Shown here: piece after piece, positions 7,458-14,707 of the stretch
Numbering within the stretch: the stretch's first letter is position 1
How the letters are laid out: each line of letters starts with the position of its first letter
From: OMOG01 sp041485845
GTDB lineage: Bacteria; Acidobacteriota; Terriglobia; Bryobacterales; Bryobacteraceae
Direction of reading: 5' to 3'
NCBI GenBank assembly: GCA_041485845.1
Contig: JBGPKH010000142.1
Coordinates: 1 to 16,408 of the forward strand
DNA: 16,408 nt
The notes under the pieces: generated by a model
Seen by the model: the letters and a program-made list of their open reading frames with translations, nothing else
What the model was told of the DNA's origin: nothing
Database searches by the model: none
Position numbers and translations under genes: made by a program

Positions 7458-7477
7458 GGCAGGCGAAAGCGCCTGCC
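7458..7477. terminator. Strong hairpin (REP-like, likely bidirectional terminator)
   Basis: GGCAGGCG-AAAG-CGCCTGCC is a perfect 8-bp stem with a tetraloop, followed by CCACC that can partly pair with GGT upstream. It sits 14 bp from the end of the DsbD-like gene and about 106 bp from the end of alaC, so it could terminate both. There is no T-run on either side, so a REP-type element or a Rho-dependent pause is as likely as an intrinsic terminator. Confidence 0.5.
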
Positions 7478-7491
7478 CCACCAGGCTCGAT

Positions 7492-7980
7492 CTACTGCAC
7501 CTGATAAGGAAGGTTGATCTCGATCGTCTTCGGCGGGAAACACGCCCGGTCGTTGCACGCCTGGTAGCGTAACTGCCCGGCCGCCACGCCCGGTCCGGCC
7601 GGAGCATTCGCCGCCACTTTGAAATTCGTCACCAACTCGAACGCGCCGGTGTAGACCGAAAGAGGACTCTCCGCAAACTCGTACTTTTCGAGCGATGGCT
7701 TCGGGTACACGACTTGCCCTGCCTCCAGGACGCCGGTCGATTTCCACGTCAGCTTCAGCGGAATCAGGTACTCGTCTTTGGGCGCGTTGCTGTTCACGTG
7801 GAATCCCATTTGCACCGTGACCGGTATCCTCGCCTGAACGGCCGCACTTCTCTTGCCCGCTACCTTAGGCAGTTCCCCGATGGTCAGGTACTGCTTAGTA
7901 TTTTGCGCCGATAATGGCAGGAACAGCAGCACGGCCAGGAACGGCCGTCGTAGGAGTTTGTAGTAGCTCTGCGACACCAT
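7492..7980 (-). CDS. Soluble DsbD alpha-domain-like exported protein
   Basis: A 162-aa exported protein made of a signal peptide (KLLRRPFLAVLLFLPLSAQ, about 8-26) and one immunoglobulin-like domain of the DsbD N-terminal (PF11412) type. The diagnostic end is LRYQACNDRACFPPKTIEINLPY, with the redox cysteines C142 and C147 before the conserved FPP; E. coli DsbD has the same arrangement with one more residue between the cysteines. In full DsbD this domain receives electrons from a membrane domain and hands them to periplasmic partners. Here the membrane and C-terminal thioredoxin domains are missing. The start at 7980 overlaps the tlpA-like gene by 86 bp; it is needed to keep a signal peptide, since no later in-frame start would. 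The overlap implies translational coupling with the thioredoxin. Confidence 0.82.
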   Translation of the reverse strand: MVSQSYYKLLRRPFLAVLLFLPLSAQNTKQYLTIGELPKVAGKRSAAVQARIPVTVQMGFHVNSNAPKDEYLIPLKLTWKSTGVLEAGQVVYPKPSLEKYEFAESPLSVYTGAFELVTNFKVAANAPAGPGVAAGQLRYQACNDRACFPPKTIEINLPYQVQ

Positions 7981-8488
7981 CTTCGAAATCTTTCTTGCTC
8001 GTCAGTCCTACGTGGACCGCGGCGATCTTCCCCTCCCGATCGATCAGGAAGGTCGTCGGCAGCGCATCTACGCCACCATAAAGCTCAGCAGTAGCATCGT
8101 TTCCGATCACAACTCGATAATTCACTCTAAGATCGGTAACGAACGGTTTCACGGCTTCCCATCCCTCGTCGTCCATGGCCACACCGAGAACCTCGAAGCC
8201 CTTGTCTTTGTTCTTGCGCTGCATCTCCATGAACCACGGGATCTCGATCTTGCACGGCCCGCACCACGTGGCCCAGAAGTCCAGCAGCACCACCTTGCCG
8301 CGATAGTCTGCCAGGTGGACCACCTTGCCGTCGGCATCTTTCAGGGCGAAATCCGGCGCCGGTTTCCGTTCCTTGTCCGGTTTCACCGAAGCGGCCTTCA
8401 CCGAACGTGTACTGGATGAGCACCCTGATACGAAACACCCCACCAGGACCGCGGTTGCGAATATGAGGGAAAGGCGCGGAAGCGACAC
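7895..8488 (-). CDS. TlpA/ResA-type thioredoxin-like lipoprotein
   Basis: A 197-aa membrane-anchored thiol-disulfide oxidoreductase. The N-terminus is a lipoprotein signal with lipobox VSGC (C23), then a Ser/Lys-rich linker, then an AhpC-TSA/TlpA-fold domain: PAPDFALKDADGK, VVLLDFWATWCGPC with active-site C76 and C79, and the cis-proline loop DALPTTF (P144). Proteins of this type reduce disulfides in cytochrome c maturation or in other exported proteins; the exact client is not evident. The start is GTG 8486-8488 with GGGAG five bases upstream. The last ~20 residues are a nonconserved tail that encodes the signal peptide of the next gene in another frame. It is 18 bp downstream of the metallopeptidase gene and has its own candidate promoter. 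Confidence 0.92.
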   Translation of the reverse strand: MSLPRLSLIFATAVLVGCFVSGCSSSTRSVKAASVKPDKERKPAPDFALKDADGKVVHLADYRGKVVLLDFWATWCGPCKIEIPWFMEMQRKNKDKGFEVLGVAMDDEGWEAVKPFVTDLRVNYRVVIGNDATAELYGGVDALPTTFLIDREGKIAAVHVGLTSKKDFEDGVAELLQTPTTAVPGRAAVPAIIGAKY

Positions 8489-8493
8489 AGATA

Positions 8494-8532
8494 CTCCCTT
8501 ATTCGATTATATCGACAATCGTCTGGTTTCAA
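8494..8532 (-). promoter_or_regulatory. Promoter and ribosome site of the tlpA-like gene
   Basis: On the minus strand TTGAAA (8532-8527) and a consensus TATAAT (8511-8506) are 15 bp apart, followed by GGGAG (8498-8494) five bases before the GTG start. The -10 box overlaps the stop codon of the upstream metallopeptidase gene. The spacing is 1-2 bp shorter than ideal, but a perfect -10 in this GC-rich sequence is unlikely by chance. Confidence 0.55.
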
Positions 8533-9052
8533 TCGCTTTCCGGAACCAAACCCGGCGGCGTTGCCGGAAAAGTCTGCCCAGCCTGAATTCCTCGTGAAGT
8601 CCCGTCCCCGAATACAGCCATGCCGCCGTGTCGCAGAAGCTCTCGCAGCAGTACTCCCGCCACCGCCGGCTGCGTATCCGCACGTCCCGGCCGCTCAACG
8701 CTTCCTTCCTCCATTCGGCCGACCACCCCAGCTCGCCGCGGGCGCCCGCCCTCATTTCTTCCACCACCAGATCCTCGAACGCCCGCCGAACCGGATTGCC
8801 CGCGCGCAGCCAGACGAAGTGAAACAGCTCGTGTACGAAGATCCGCGGGAATTCGGCCCGCGTGCAATCGAATCGCATGCATCGCCCGCGCAGAAATGTC
8901 CCGGCGTGCACCGGACCGCGGCGGTCGCAAAGGCCCCTCGCGATCTGGATGCGTACCGGCGCGCCCGTCATCGGCGGCAAGCGGCGCAGGAGCGCGCGGA
9001 CCTGCTTCGCGTGCCAAGCTTCCTCAAAAACAAAAATCGCAGACGCCGGCAC
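8507..9052 (-). CDS. Putative HExxH zinc metallopeptidase, 181 aa
   Basis: The protein has a zinc-peptidase helix FVHELFHFVW (H74, E75, H78) and about 60 residues later REYCCESFCDTAAWL, whose glutamates (E133/E137) are well placed to be the third ligand, as in gluzincins. There is no signal peptide or membrane segment, so it is probably cytoplasmic, and the substrate is unknown. Two adjacent cysteines (135-136) and further cysteines around the core are unusual. The start is GTG at 9052, the first possible start after an in-frame stop; AGGAGG lies too far upstream (about 35 bp) to serve it and GGGAG lies too close, so start efficiency is uncertain. It begins 58 bp after the TonB receptor and is followed closely by tlpA. 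It could also be an inactive relative; I know no characterised member. Confidence 0.7.
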   Translation of the reverse strand: MPASAIFVFEEAWHAKQVRALLRRLPPMTGAPVRIQIARGLCDRRGPVHAGTFLRGRCMRFDCTRAEFPRIFVHELFHFVWLRAGNPVRRAFEDLVVEEMRAGARGELGWSAEWRKEALSGRDVRIRSRRWREYCCESFCDTAAWLYSGTGLHEEFRLGRLFRQRRRVWFRKAIETRRLSI

Positions 9053-9110
9053 TCTCCCAGAGTACCGCCTTCCCCGTGCCCTCCTGACCTTGCGTCAGAA
9101 ATTCAGCGCG

Positions 9111-12100
9111 TTAGAAATTCAGCCGGAGGGAAAGCTGGATCTGACGGTTGGTGCCGAGCCCGATCTGGTTCGACACAGTGGACGTCAGTACGCCGAAATT
9201 GCTGCCCGCGTTGGAACCCGAAAACGGCTGCCCAGGTTGCAATCCGCCAGCCGTGGGCCCGCCCGGAATCCCCTGCGCCAGCCGGAGATTTCCGGGATTG
9301 GCGAAATTCGCCCGGTTGAAGATGTTGTAGAACTCCGACCGGAGCTCCAGGTTCTTCGCTTCCGCGAACTTGAATTTCTTGCTGAGCGTGATGTCCGTCT
9401 GCGCCAGACCCGGACCGGTCAGCCCGTTGCGCATGGAGTTGCCGAACGTTCCGGCGGAAGGCGCCGAGAACGCCGCCGGGTTGAGCCACTGCAATTTGTT
9501 TCCGGTGTGCAGATACGGATCCACGCCCGCCACGATATCCGGACGCCGCACGTTACGGCTGTTGCCGCCGCCCGGCGTATTGATCACCGGAACCGTGAAA
9601 ACCGTCCCCGTCGCGGCATCCACAACCGGGCTCGCGTAGATGTTCCCGTTGCGCGTGTCCTGGTACGCGATGTCGGGGCGCGTGATCAGCACGTCGATCG
9701 GCACGCCCGTGCGGGCGTTGACGATCCCGCCGAGCTGCCATCCACCCAGGAACGCGTCCGTCAAGCCGTTCGCGCCCTTCAGATACTTGTGGCCCTTTCC
9801 GGCCGGCAGCTCGTAAAGCGCCGTGAAGTTGAAGCTGTGGCGGATGTCGAAGGTGTTGCTCCCGTGATCGGCCCCGAAGTCGTAGGGATTGCCGGCGGTG
9901 TTGGCCTCATTGGAGCCGGCGGAGTTGCCGATGCTGTGCGCCCAGGTATACTGCATGCCGAGCGAAAGGCCGGTGCGGAAGCGCCGGTTCAGGGTGCTCT
10001 GCAGCGCGTTGTAGTTGTCCCTGCCGCCGCTGGTTTTGTAGTCGATCTCGGCAAAGCGGCCGCCGAATTCGCGGATGGCCGTACCCGCGCCCGTCGTGGG
10101 ATTCATCGTCACGCCGACGATTTTGTTGGTGATGCTGCGCAGGAAGAGGTTGCGGCCCTGGCTGCCGACGTAGGCCACCATCAGAACGGTGTTGCCGGGA
10201 AGCGCCTGCTGCACGGAGGCGGTGTACGACAGGATGCGCTCGGGAAGGCGGTACCCGATCCCGTAGGCCCGCGGCTGATAGCCCAGCGCCGGACTGTTGA
10301 TGTTGTAGTTCGCGAAGGCCTGGTTGGTGTCGAACGGGTACGCCAGCAGCGGCCCGGAGGTGATGGTGGTCCCGATGCGGTCGTTGGCGGAAGGCTGCAG
10401 TTGATCTTCCGTCTGGCCCGGGCCGTAGTAAATCCCGGACCCGGCGCGGAACACCGTCTTGTTGCGGAGCCGCTCCGGCGCCCAGCTCAACGCCAGACGA
10501 GGACCGAAATTGCGCGTCGAAGACTGGTACCAGTCGCGCGTATCCTTCGGAACGATGGCGCCCTGCGCGATATCGAAGACCACGTTCTTGTTGCGCACGT
10601 CGTGCAGAGGTGTGTAGTATTCCCAGCGCATGCCGTAGCTCATGGTCAGGTTCGGCCGGATCTTGAATTCATCCTGGGCGTACAAGATGTAGTAGTTCTG
10701 CCGCAGGTGCGCCTTTCCGGAAAGCCCGGTGAACGGGCTCAGCGCGCTGAGGTCGCCGTTGAACGCGATCGACGACGGAGTGTTCGCCAGGAAGCTGGAC
10801 ACGTTGCTGAAGGAGTAGGTAGTGCCGCCCAACTGGTCGTTCCACAGGGTGAGCGCGCGGACTTCGGCGCCGAATTTCAAACTGTGATTTCCGCGCAGCA
10901 CGCTCAGGCTGTCGATATACGACGTCGAGTAGTTGGTATAGGGCGCGCCGCGTCCATTGAACGAGCTGCTCAGGCGAATCAGCCCGGTGGGAATGGCGAG
11001 CCCGGCGTTGCCGCTCTGGCCGGCGATGCCTCCCAGCGCCACGCTGCCGCTCAAGTTGAGCGTCACGCCGTTGATATTCGCGTTCGGGCTCGGACCCGGA
11101 ATACCCGCCACCCGCGTCTTGGCTCCGTTGAGCCCGAATTTCGACTCGTTGATTATCGCCGGCGAGAGCAGTTGCGTCAAGCTTGCGACACCGTTCTGTG
11201 GGACGATGCTCGTGGAGTAAACGCTGAGCGTGGAGTTTTGCGTCTGGGCCGACTCGCCCTGATCCCGGAAGTAGCGCGCGAAAAAACGCAGCTTGGAGCT
11301 CAGATTGTAATCCAACCGCACTCCGCCCGCATTCTCGTTGACGTGCGCGGGGGCGCTGACGTTGACGATGTCGAGGAGCGGATCGGACGAGGGGAATTGG
11401 CCGACCGGAAAAGCAGCCAGCAGAGGCTGAATCGCCGGCGCCGCCCTGGCGCGGGCAGAAGCGCTCAACGTGCTCTCCACAATCGGAGATGCGGTATTCT
11501 GCCGCACGCCCTCATAGCTGGCGAAGAAGAAAACTTTGTCCCGAATCATGGGACCGCCGGCCGAGGCGCCGAACTGGTTCAACCGGAGTTTGGATTTCAC
11601 AGCGCCGTCGAAGAAATTGCGCGCGTCCAGCTTGTCGTTGCGCAGGTAATCGAAAACCGACCCGTGCACCGAGTTGCCTCCGGACTTGGTAATGAAGCTG
11701 ATCTGGCCTCCGGTGCCGGTGCCGTATTCGGCCGGGTAGTTGTTGCTGTCCACGCGGAATTCCTGAACGTTTTCGAGGCTCTGCTCCAGGCGGAAAAGCG
11801 AAGTCGACTCGCCGTTCAGATTGCCGGGCGAGCTATCGACGATGGAGGATCCTTCGACGCCGTCGAACCGGATCGCGTTTTCCTGGTTGGCGCGCCCGCT
11901 GAACCGGATGTTGTCGAAGGCGCCGGATCCGTTGTTCACCGCGCCGGGAGCCATCAGGTAGAGCTGCGAAACCTGCCGTCCGTTCATGGGCAATTCGGCC
12001 ACTTCGCGGCTCGAAACGTTGGCCCCCACTCTCGCCGAACTGACGTCGATCACCGTCAGATCGCCGCCGGACACGTTGATCTCGGTCGAGACCGTGGAGG

Positions 12101-12422
12101 GCTCGAGCGTCACATTCAGGTACCGCTCCTGTCCCACCTGGAGGTTGATTCCCTTGAATTCGGCGGGCGCCATTCCAGGCGCCTCGGCGGTAACCGAGTA
12201 GCTGGCCGGCTGTAATTGGGTGGCAATGTACAGCCCCTGAACATTGGACAGGAGCTTGCGGGCCTGGCCGGTCTTCTCGTTCTTCACGGTGACGGCTGCG
12301 CCCGGAATCACCGCGCCGGAAGCGTCCGAAATAGTCCCTACAATCCTGGCAACGTCACTCTGGGCGAACAGGATGGGCGACGACATGGCCGCCAGGAGGG
12401 TATACCGCAGAAGTATTGTCAT
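9111..12422 (-). CDS. TonB-dependent outer-membrane receptor, Oar-like
   Basis: A full-length 1103-aa receptor that would take up an unknown, probably large, substrate across the outer membrane using TonB energy. Order of parts: signal peptide (1-21, ending LFAQ); a carboxypeptidase-regulatory-like beta-sandwich (about 25-110, IVGTISDASGAVIPGAAVTVKN); a plug with ELPMNGRQVSQLYLMAPG, NAIRFDGVEGSSIVD and EYGTGTGGQISFITKSGG; and a 22-strand-type barrel to a C-terminal aromatic (LSLRLNF). This architecture is expanded in Acidobacteriota. There is no SusD-like partner beside it, unlike Bacteroidota systems. The start is ATG 12420-12422, directly before the signal peptide, with no good ribosome site. 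Genes on both sides point the same way, but 58-bp gaps leave operon membership open. Confidence 0.93.
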   Translation of the reverse strand: MTILLRYTLLAAMSSPILFAQSDVARIVGTISDASGAVIPGAAVTVKNEKTGQARKLLSNVQGLYIATQLQPASYSVTAEAPGMAPAEFKGINLQVGQERYLNVTLEPSTVSTEINVSGGDLTVIDVSSARVGANVSSREVAELPMNGRQVSQLYLMAPGAVNNGSGAFDNIRFSGRANQENAIRFDGVEGSSIVDSSPGNLNGESTSLFRLEQSLENVQEFRVDSNNYPAEYGTGTGGQISFITKSGGNSVHGSVFDYLRNDKLDARNFFDGAVKSKLRLNQFGASAGGPMIRDKVFFFASYEGVRQNTASPIVESTLSASARARAAPAIQPLLAAFPVGQFPSSDPLLDIVNVSAPAHVNENAGGVRLDYNLSSKLRFFARYFRDQGESAQTQNSTLSVYSTSIVPQNGVASLTQLLSPAIINESKFGLNGAKTRVAGIPGPSPNANINGVTLNLSGSVALGGIAGQSGNAGLAIPTGLIRLSSSFNGRGAPYTNYSTSYIDSLSVLRGNHSLKFGAEVRALTLWNDQLGGTTYSFSNVSSFLANTPSSIAFNGDLSALSPFTGLSGKAHLRQNYYILYAQDEFKIRPNLTMSYGMRWEYYTPLHDVRNKNVVFDIAQGAIVPKDTRDWYQSSTRNFGPRLALSWAPERLRNKTVFRAGSGIYYGPGQTEDQLQPSANDRIGTTITSGPLLAYPFDTNQAFANYNINSPALGYQPRAYGIGYRLPERILSYTASVQQALPGNTVLMVAYVGSQGRNLFLRSITNKIVGVTMNPTTGAGTAIREFGGRFAEIDYKTSGGRDNYNALQSTLNRRFRTGLSLGMQYTWAHSIGNSAGSNEANTAGNPYDFGADHGSNTFDIRHSFNFTALYELPAGKGHKYLKGANGLTDAFLGGWQLGGIVNARTGVPIDVLITRPDIAYQDTRNGNIYASPVVDAATGTVFTVPVINTPGGGNSRNVRRPDIVAGVDPYLHTGNKLQWLNPAAFSAPSAGTFGNSMRNGLTGPGLAQTDITLSKKFKFAEAKNLELRSEFYNIFNRANFANPGNLRLAQGIPGGPTAGGLQPGQPFSGSNAGSNFGVLTSTVSNQIGLGTNRQIQLSLRLNF

Positions 12423-12430
12423 GCGGCTCT

Positions 12431-12453
12431 AAGTTACAGGGCCGAAGTTACAG
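12431..12453. promoter_or_regulatory. Direct repeat upstream of the TonB receptor
   Basis: The 9-mer AAGTTACAG occurs twice (12431-12439 and 12445-12453), 14 bp apart, 9-31 bp upstream of the receptor ATG and in the 58-bp spacer after the 126-aa gene. On the minus strand each copy reads CTGTAACTT. It could be a regulator site or two overlapping -10-like boxes; no convincing -35 is placed for either. Confidence 0.3.
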
Positions 12454-12480
12454 TTCGATAAAAAAGGCGTGAAGAATCGC

Positions 12481-12861
12481 TCAGCCCGCGTGGGCCGCGG
12501 ATTTTTCAGTACTGGCGATCTCGTCCGCGTAGTGTTTCAGGCGGTCCAGGGTGACGGTCACGAGGTCTTTCTCCATGTCCTCGCCGGTGCGGACCAGGTG
12601 GAGCAGGTGCAGTTCCGCCAGGCGCGCACACCAGGGATCGTCCATCGCGCGGTTGGTTTCGCGGCTGACGCGCAGCAGATCGGGGTGTGGCAGGGCGATG
12701 GTCTTTTCGGTTTTCCCGCCGTCTTCGTCCTCCAAAACAAATTTGACGTCTACTGTATCGGCGTGCCGCAGCGAGATGGCCGTCTGCAGCCACTTGAAAA
12801 ACACCTGGAACTTGCGGCCAAATGGATCCGGGCCGGCCTCGAACTGGCGGAAATTGAGCAT
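12481..12861 (-). CDS. Hypothetical protein, 126 aa
   Basis: Not recognised. The protein is soluble and compact, beginning MLNFRQFEAGPDPFGRKFQV, with a beta-like segment (TVDVKFVLEDEDGGKTEKTIALP) and a helical C-terminal half (CARLAELHLLHLVRTGEDMEKDLV, TLDRLKHYADEI). It has no signal peptide or metal motif. It looks like a real gene: long, free of low complexity, and the only sensible frame between the dehydrogenase and the TonB receptor. The start at 12861 is 27 bp from the diverging dehydrogenase start, so the two promoters must overlap or lie within neighbouring coding sequence. It may be the first gene of the minus-strand series leading to the receptor. Confidence 0.7.
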   Translation of the reverse strand: MLNFRQFEAGPDPFGRKFQVFFKWLQTAISLRHADTVDVKFVLEDEDGGKTEKTIALPHPDLLRVSRETNRAMDDPWCARLAELHLLHLVRTGEDMEKDLVTVTLDRLKHYADEIASTEKSAAHAG

Positions 12862-12888
12862 CTAACGCTATCTTAACAACAGGACCTC

Positions 12889-13938
12889 ATGCTCATAGCC
12901 GAACTCATCGCGCCGCGCGAATTCCGTCTTACCCAAGGACCCATGGCGCCCCCCGGCCCCGGCGAAGTGCAGGTGCGCGCCGACGCCGTCGGCATCTGCG
13001 GCTCCGACATCCACTCCTACGCCGAAGGCGGAGTGGGCGACACGCCGTGCCGGTTTCCCATGGTGCTGGGTCACGAGCCCGCCGGCACCGTCGTCGCCAC
13101 GGGCCCCGGCGTCACCGGCTGGTCGCCCGGCGACCGCGCCGCTCTGGAGCCCGCCATCTACTGCTACCACTGCGAATTCTGCCGCACCGGACATCACAAC
13201 GTCTGCGCCAATATCCGGTTTCTGAGCATGCCCGGCGATCCCGGCTTTTTTCGCGAGTTCGTCAACCTGCCTGCCGCGAGCCTGATCGCCATTCCACCGA
13301 ATCTGTCGATGGAGCTCGCTACCGTGGTCGAACCTCTCGCCGTCGCCCTGCATTCCATGAAATTCGCCGCCGTTCAAGCCGGCGAAACGGTGGCCGTATT
13401 CGGCGCCGGCCCCATCGGACTGCTCACCGTGGCCTGCCTGAAAGCGGCCGGCGCGGGACGGATCTGGGCCGTTGAACCCGTGGCGCACCGCCGCGAGATG
13501 GCCCGCCACATGGGCGCGGATGAGGCACTCGACCCCGCCGGAATCGACGCCGTTCGCCAGATACAGGCCGACACCGCCGGCCGCGGCGTAGACTGCGCGA
13601 TCGACTGCGCCGCCAAACAGCACACCACCAACTGGGCCATCCGCGTGGCGCGCAACGCGGGCCGCGTGGTCCTCACTGGAATTCACTCGGACGCCATCGT
13701 GCCCTTCGAGGTCTCGCCCATGCGCCGCAAGGAACTGGCGATCTTCAACGTGCGCCGCTCCAATCACGACTCGCACGCCGCGCTCGAAATGCTGTTGGAA
13801 CGGACCGCCTTTTTCGCCCCGCTGGTCACGCACACCCGCCCGCTCGAGCAGATCGCCGAGGCGTTCTCCATCGCGGAAAACTACACCGGCGGCGTCGCCA
13901 AGATGGTGGTCACTGCGGCGATCTCAACACGAGCCTGA
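12889..13938 (+). CDS. Zinc-dependent medium-chain alcohol/polyol dehydrogenase
   Basis: A 349-aa NAD(P)-dependent MDR enzyme of the sorbitol/threonine/galactitol dehydrogenase type. Visible are the catalytic zinc site GICGSDIHSYAEG (C37) with GHEPAGTV (H62, E63) and VEPLAVALH (E149), the structural zinc lobe CYHCEFCRTGHHNVC (C92, C95, C98, C106) and the Rossmann glycine motif VFGAGPIGLL (170-179). An acidic residue at the end of the second strand (AVEP, E195) suggests NAD rather than NADP. The substrate is not decidable from motifs; polyols or sugar acids are most likely. The start is ATG 12889 with AGGA four bases upstream. It diverges from the 126-aa gene. Confidence 0.9.
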   Translation: MLIAELIAPREFRLTQGPMAPPGPGEVQVRADAVGICGSDIHSYAEGGVGDTPCRFPMVLGHEPAGTVVATGPGVTGWSPGDRAALEPAIYCYHCEFCRTGHHNVCANIRFLSMPGDPGFFREFVNLPAASLIAIPPNLSMELATVVEPLAVALHSMKFAAVQAGETVAVFGAGPIGLLTVACLKAAGAGRIWAVEPVAHRREMARHMGADEALDPAGIDAVRQIQADTAGRGVDCAIDCAAKQHTTNWAIRVARNAGRVVLTGIHSDAIVPFEVSPMRRKELAIFNVRRSNHDSHAALEMLLERTAFFAPLVTHTRPLEQIAEAFSIAENYTGGVAKMVVTAAISTRA

Positions 13939-13976
13939 TCCGCGCCGCCAAGGGCGCGTGATCGCCCTGGAGCACA

Positions 13977-14210
13977 ATGTCTCCTCGCTTGCAGCCTTAC
14001 GACTGGATCAACCCGATCGCCGGGACCAAGGGCATCTTTCGCGACTACCCGCCGCGGATCTACGTGGATGGCGGACGACGCGAGGAGTCCGGCCCGGTCG
14101 GCACGGCTCCCGATATCGATGTCTACGATGGCGCGGAGCGGAGCGCGCGGAGCGAGGCTTCGGTAGCCAGAGGCAGCGCGCCCATTGATGAAGAGGTCAA
14201 AACAGGGTAA
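13977..14210 (+). CDS. Small hypothetical protein, 77 aa
   Basis: A short frame 38 bp downstream of the dehydrogenase with a fair ribosome site (GGAG four bases before ATG 13977). The first half, SPRLQPYDWINPIAGTKGIF then RDYPPRIYVDGG, looks like real protein; the second half is low-complexity and Ser/Ala/Glu/Arg-rich and may be out-of-frame or degenerate sequence. It could be a genuine small gene co-transcribed with the dehydrogenase, or the 5' stump of a longer gene lost downstream. No family is recognised. Confidence 0.4.
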   Translation: MSPRLQPYDWINPIAGTKGIFRDYPPRIYVDGGRREESGPVGTAPDIDVYDGAERSARSEASVARGSAPIDEEVKTG

Positions 14211-14243
14211 TCGAAAGCCGTGGGATTGGATTGACGAACGCCT

Positions 14244-14260
14244 GCCGACATGAGGTCGGC
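14244..14260. terminator. Hairpin between converging genes
   Basis: GCCGAC-ATGAG-GTCGGC forms a perfect 6-bp stem in the 146-bp spacer between the 77-aa ORF and the antitoxin gene, which converge here. It is followed by a C-rich run, not a T-run, so it is a possible bidirectional or Rho-assisted terminator or a REP-like remnant. Otherwise 14211-14356 shows no gene or clear signal. Confidence 0.35.
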
Positions 14261-14356
14261 CCTATCCCCCTATGCCGCAATACGGACACTTGATGGCGAA
14301 ATCGTCAAACACTCCGGCTTTACTCGCGATCTATCGCAAGTCCGAACCCAGTCGGG

Positions 14357-14707
14357 CTACGCCGCTGTCAGGGCCTTCCGCACCGCCGCGGGCTGGTTTT
14401 TGATCACAAGCATATAGGCGCGCACCGCCGGTTCTGGTTTGCGTCTCCCTTGCTCCCATTCCTGAATAGCCCGCACCTGCAACCCGTAGCGTTCCGCGAA
14501 TTGCTCGCGCGTGAGACCCTGCCCCTCACGGATGGCACGAACGTCGACGTCGGGCACGACGCGCACGACCTTCATGGGAAGTTCGATTTCGCCCCTCATG
14601 TGTCGTGCGATCTGTTTGGCCGATTCAACCAGTACGCGACCAAGCCTGGTGCTCTTGTTGCTTGATCGGCCGGAGGATTTTCGCGAGGGCTTTTTTTTCG
14701 GCGTCAC
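14357..14707 (-). CDS. XRE/HigA-type antitoxin, intact
   Basis: A 116-aa DNA-binding antitoxin that would neutralise the adjacent RelE/HigB-type toxin and repress the locus. The N-terminus is a Lys/Ser-rich arm (1-20) followed by an amphipathic toxin-binding segment (about 22-45, RVLVESAKQIARHMRGEIELP). The C-terminal half is a Cro/C1-type helix-turn-helix: VRAIREGQGLTREQFAERYG, then LQVRAIQEWEQGRRKPEPAVRAYMLV. The start is GTG 14705-14707 with an excellent AAGGAG seven bases upstream, inside the toxin reading frame; the 83-bp overlap with the toxin is typical of coupled toxin-first modules. An A8 run lies just after the start. The gene looks fully functional although its partner is broken. 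Confidence 0.88.
   Translation of the reverse strand: MTPKKKPSRKSSGRSSNKSTRLGRVLVESAKQIARHMRGEIELPMKVVRVVPDVDVRAIREGQGLTREQFAERYGLQVRAIQEWEQGRRKPEPAVRAYMLVIKNQPAAVRKALTAA

Noticed and set aside
6179..7747. A 522-codon minus-strand open frame across alaC
   Set aside because: It is antisense to a clear aminotransferase, its product shows no family motif, and it overlaps the DsbD-like gene in another frame.
8862..12215. A 1117-codon open frame on the + strand, antisense to the TonB receptor
   Set aside because: It mirrors the codon pattern of the GC-rich receptor gene, has an Arg/Val/Ala-biased, motif-free product, and the minus-strand gene is unmistakable.
12868..13833. A 321-codon minus-strand frame across the dehydrogenase
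   Set aside because: It is antisense shadow of a well-conserved zinc dehydrogenase, rich in Gly/Ala/His/Asp/Val with no domain pattern.
14272..14403. A 43-codon + strand frame starting MPQYGHLMAK
   Set aside because: It runs into the antitoxin gene on the other strand and has no ribosome site or conserved feature.
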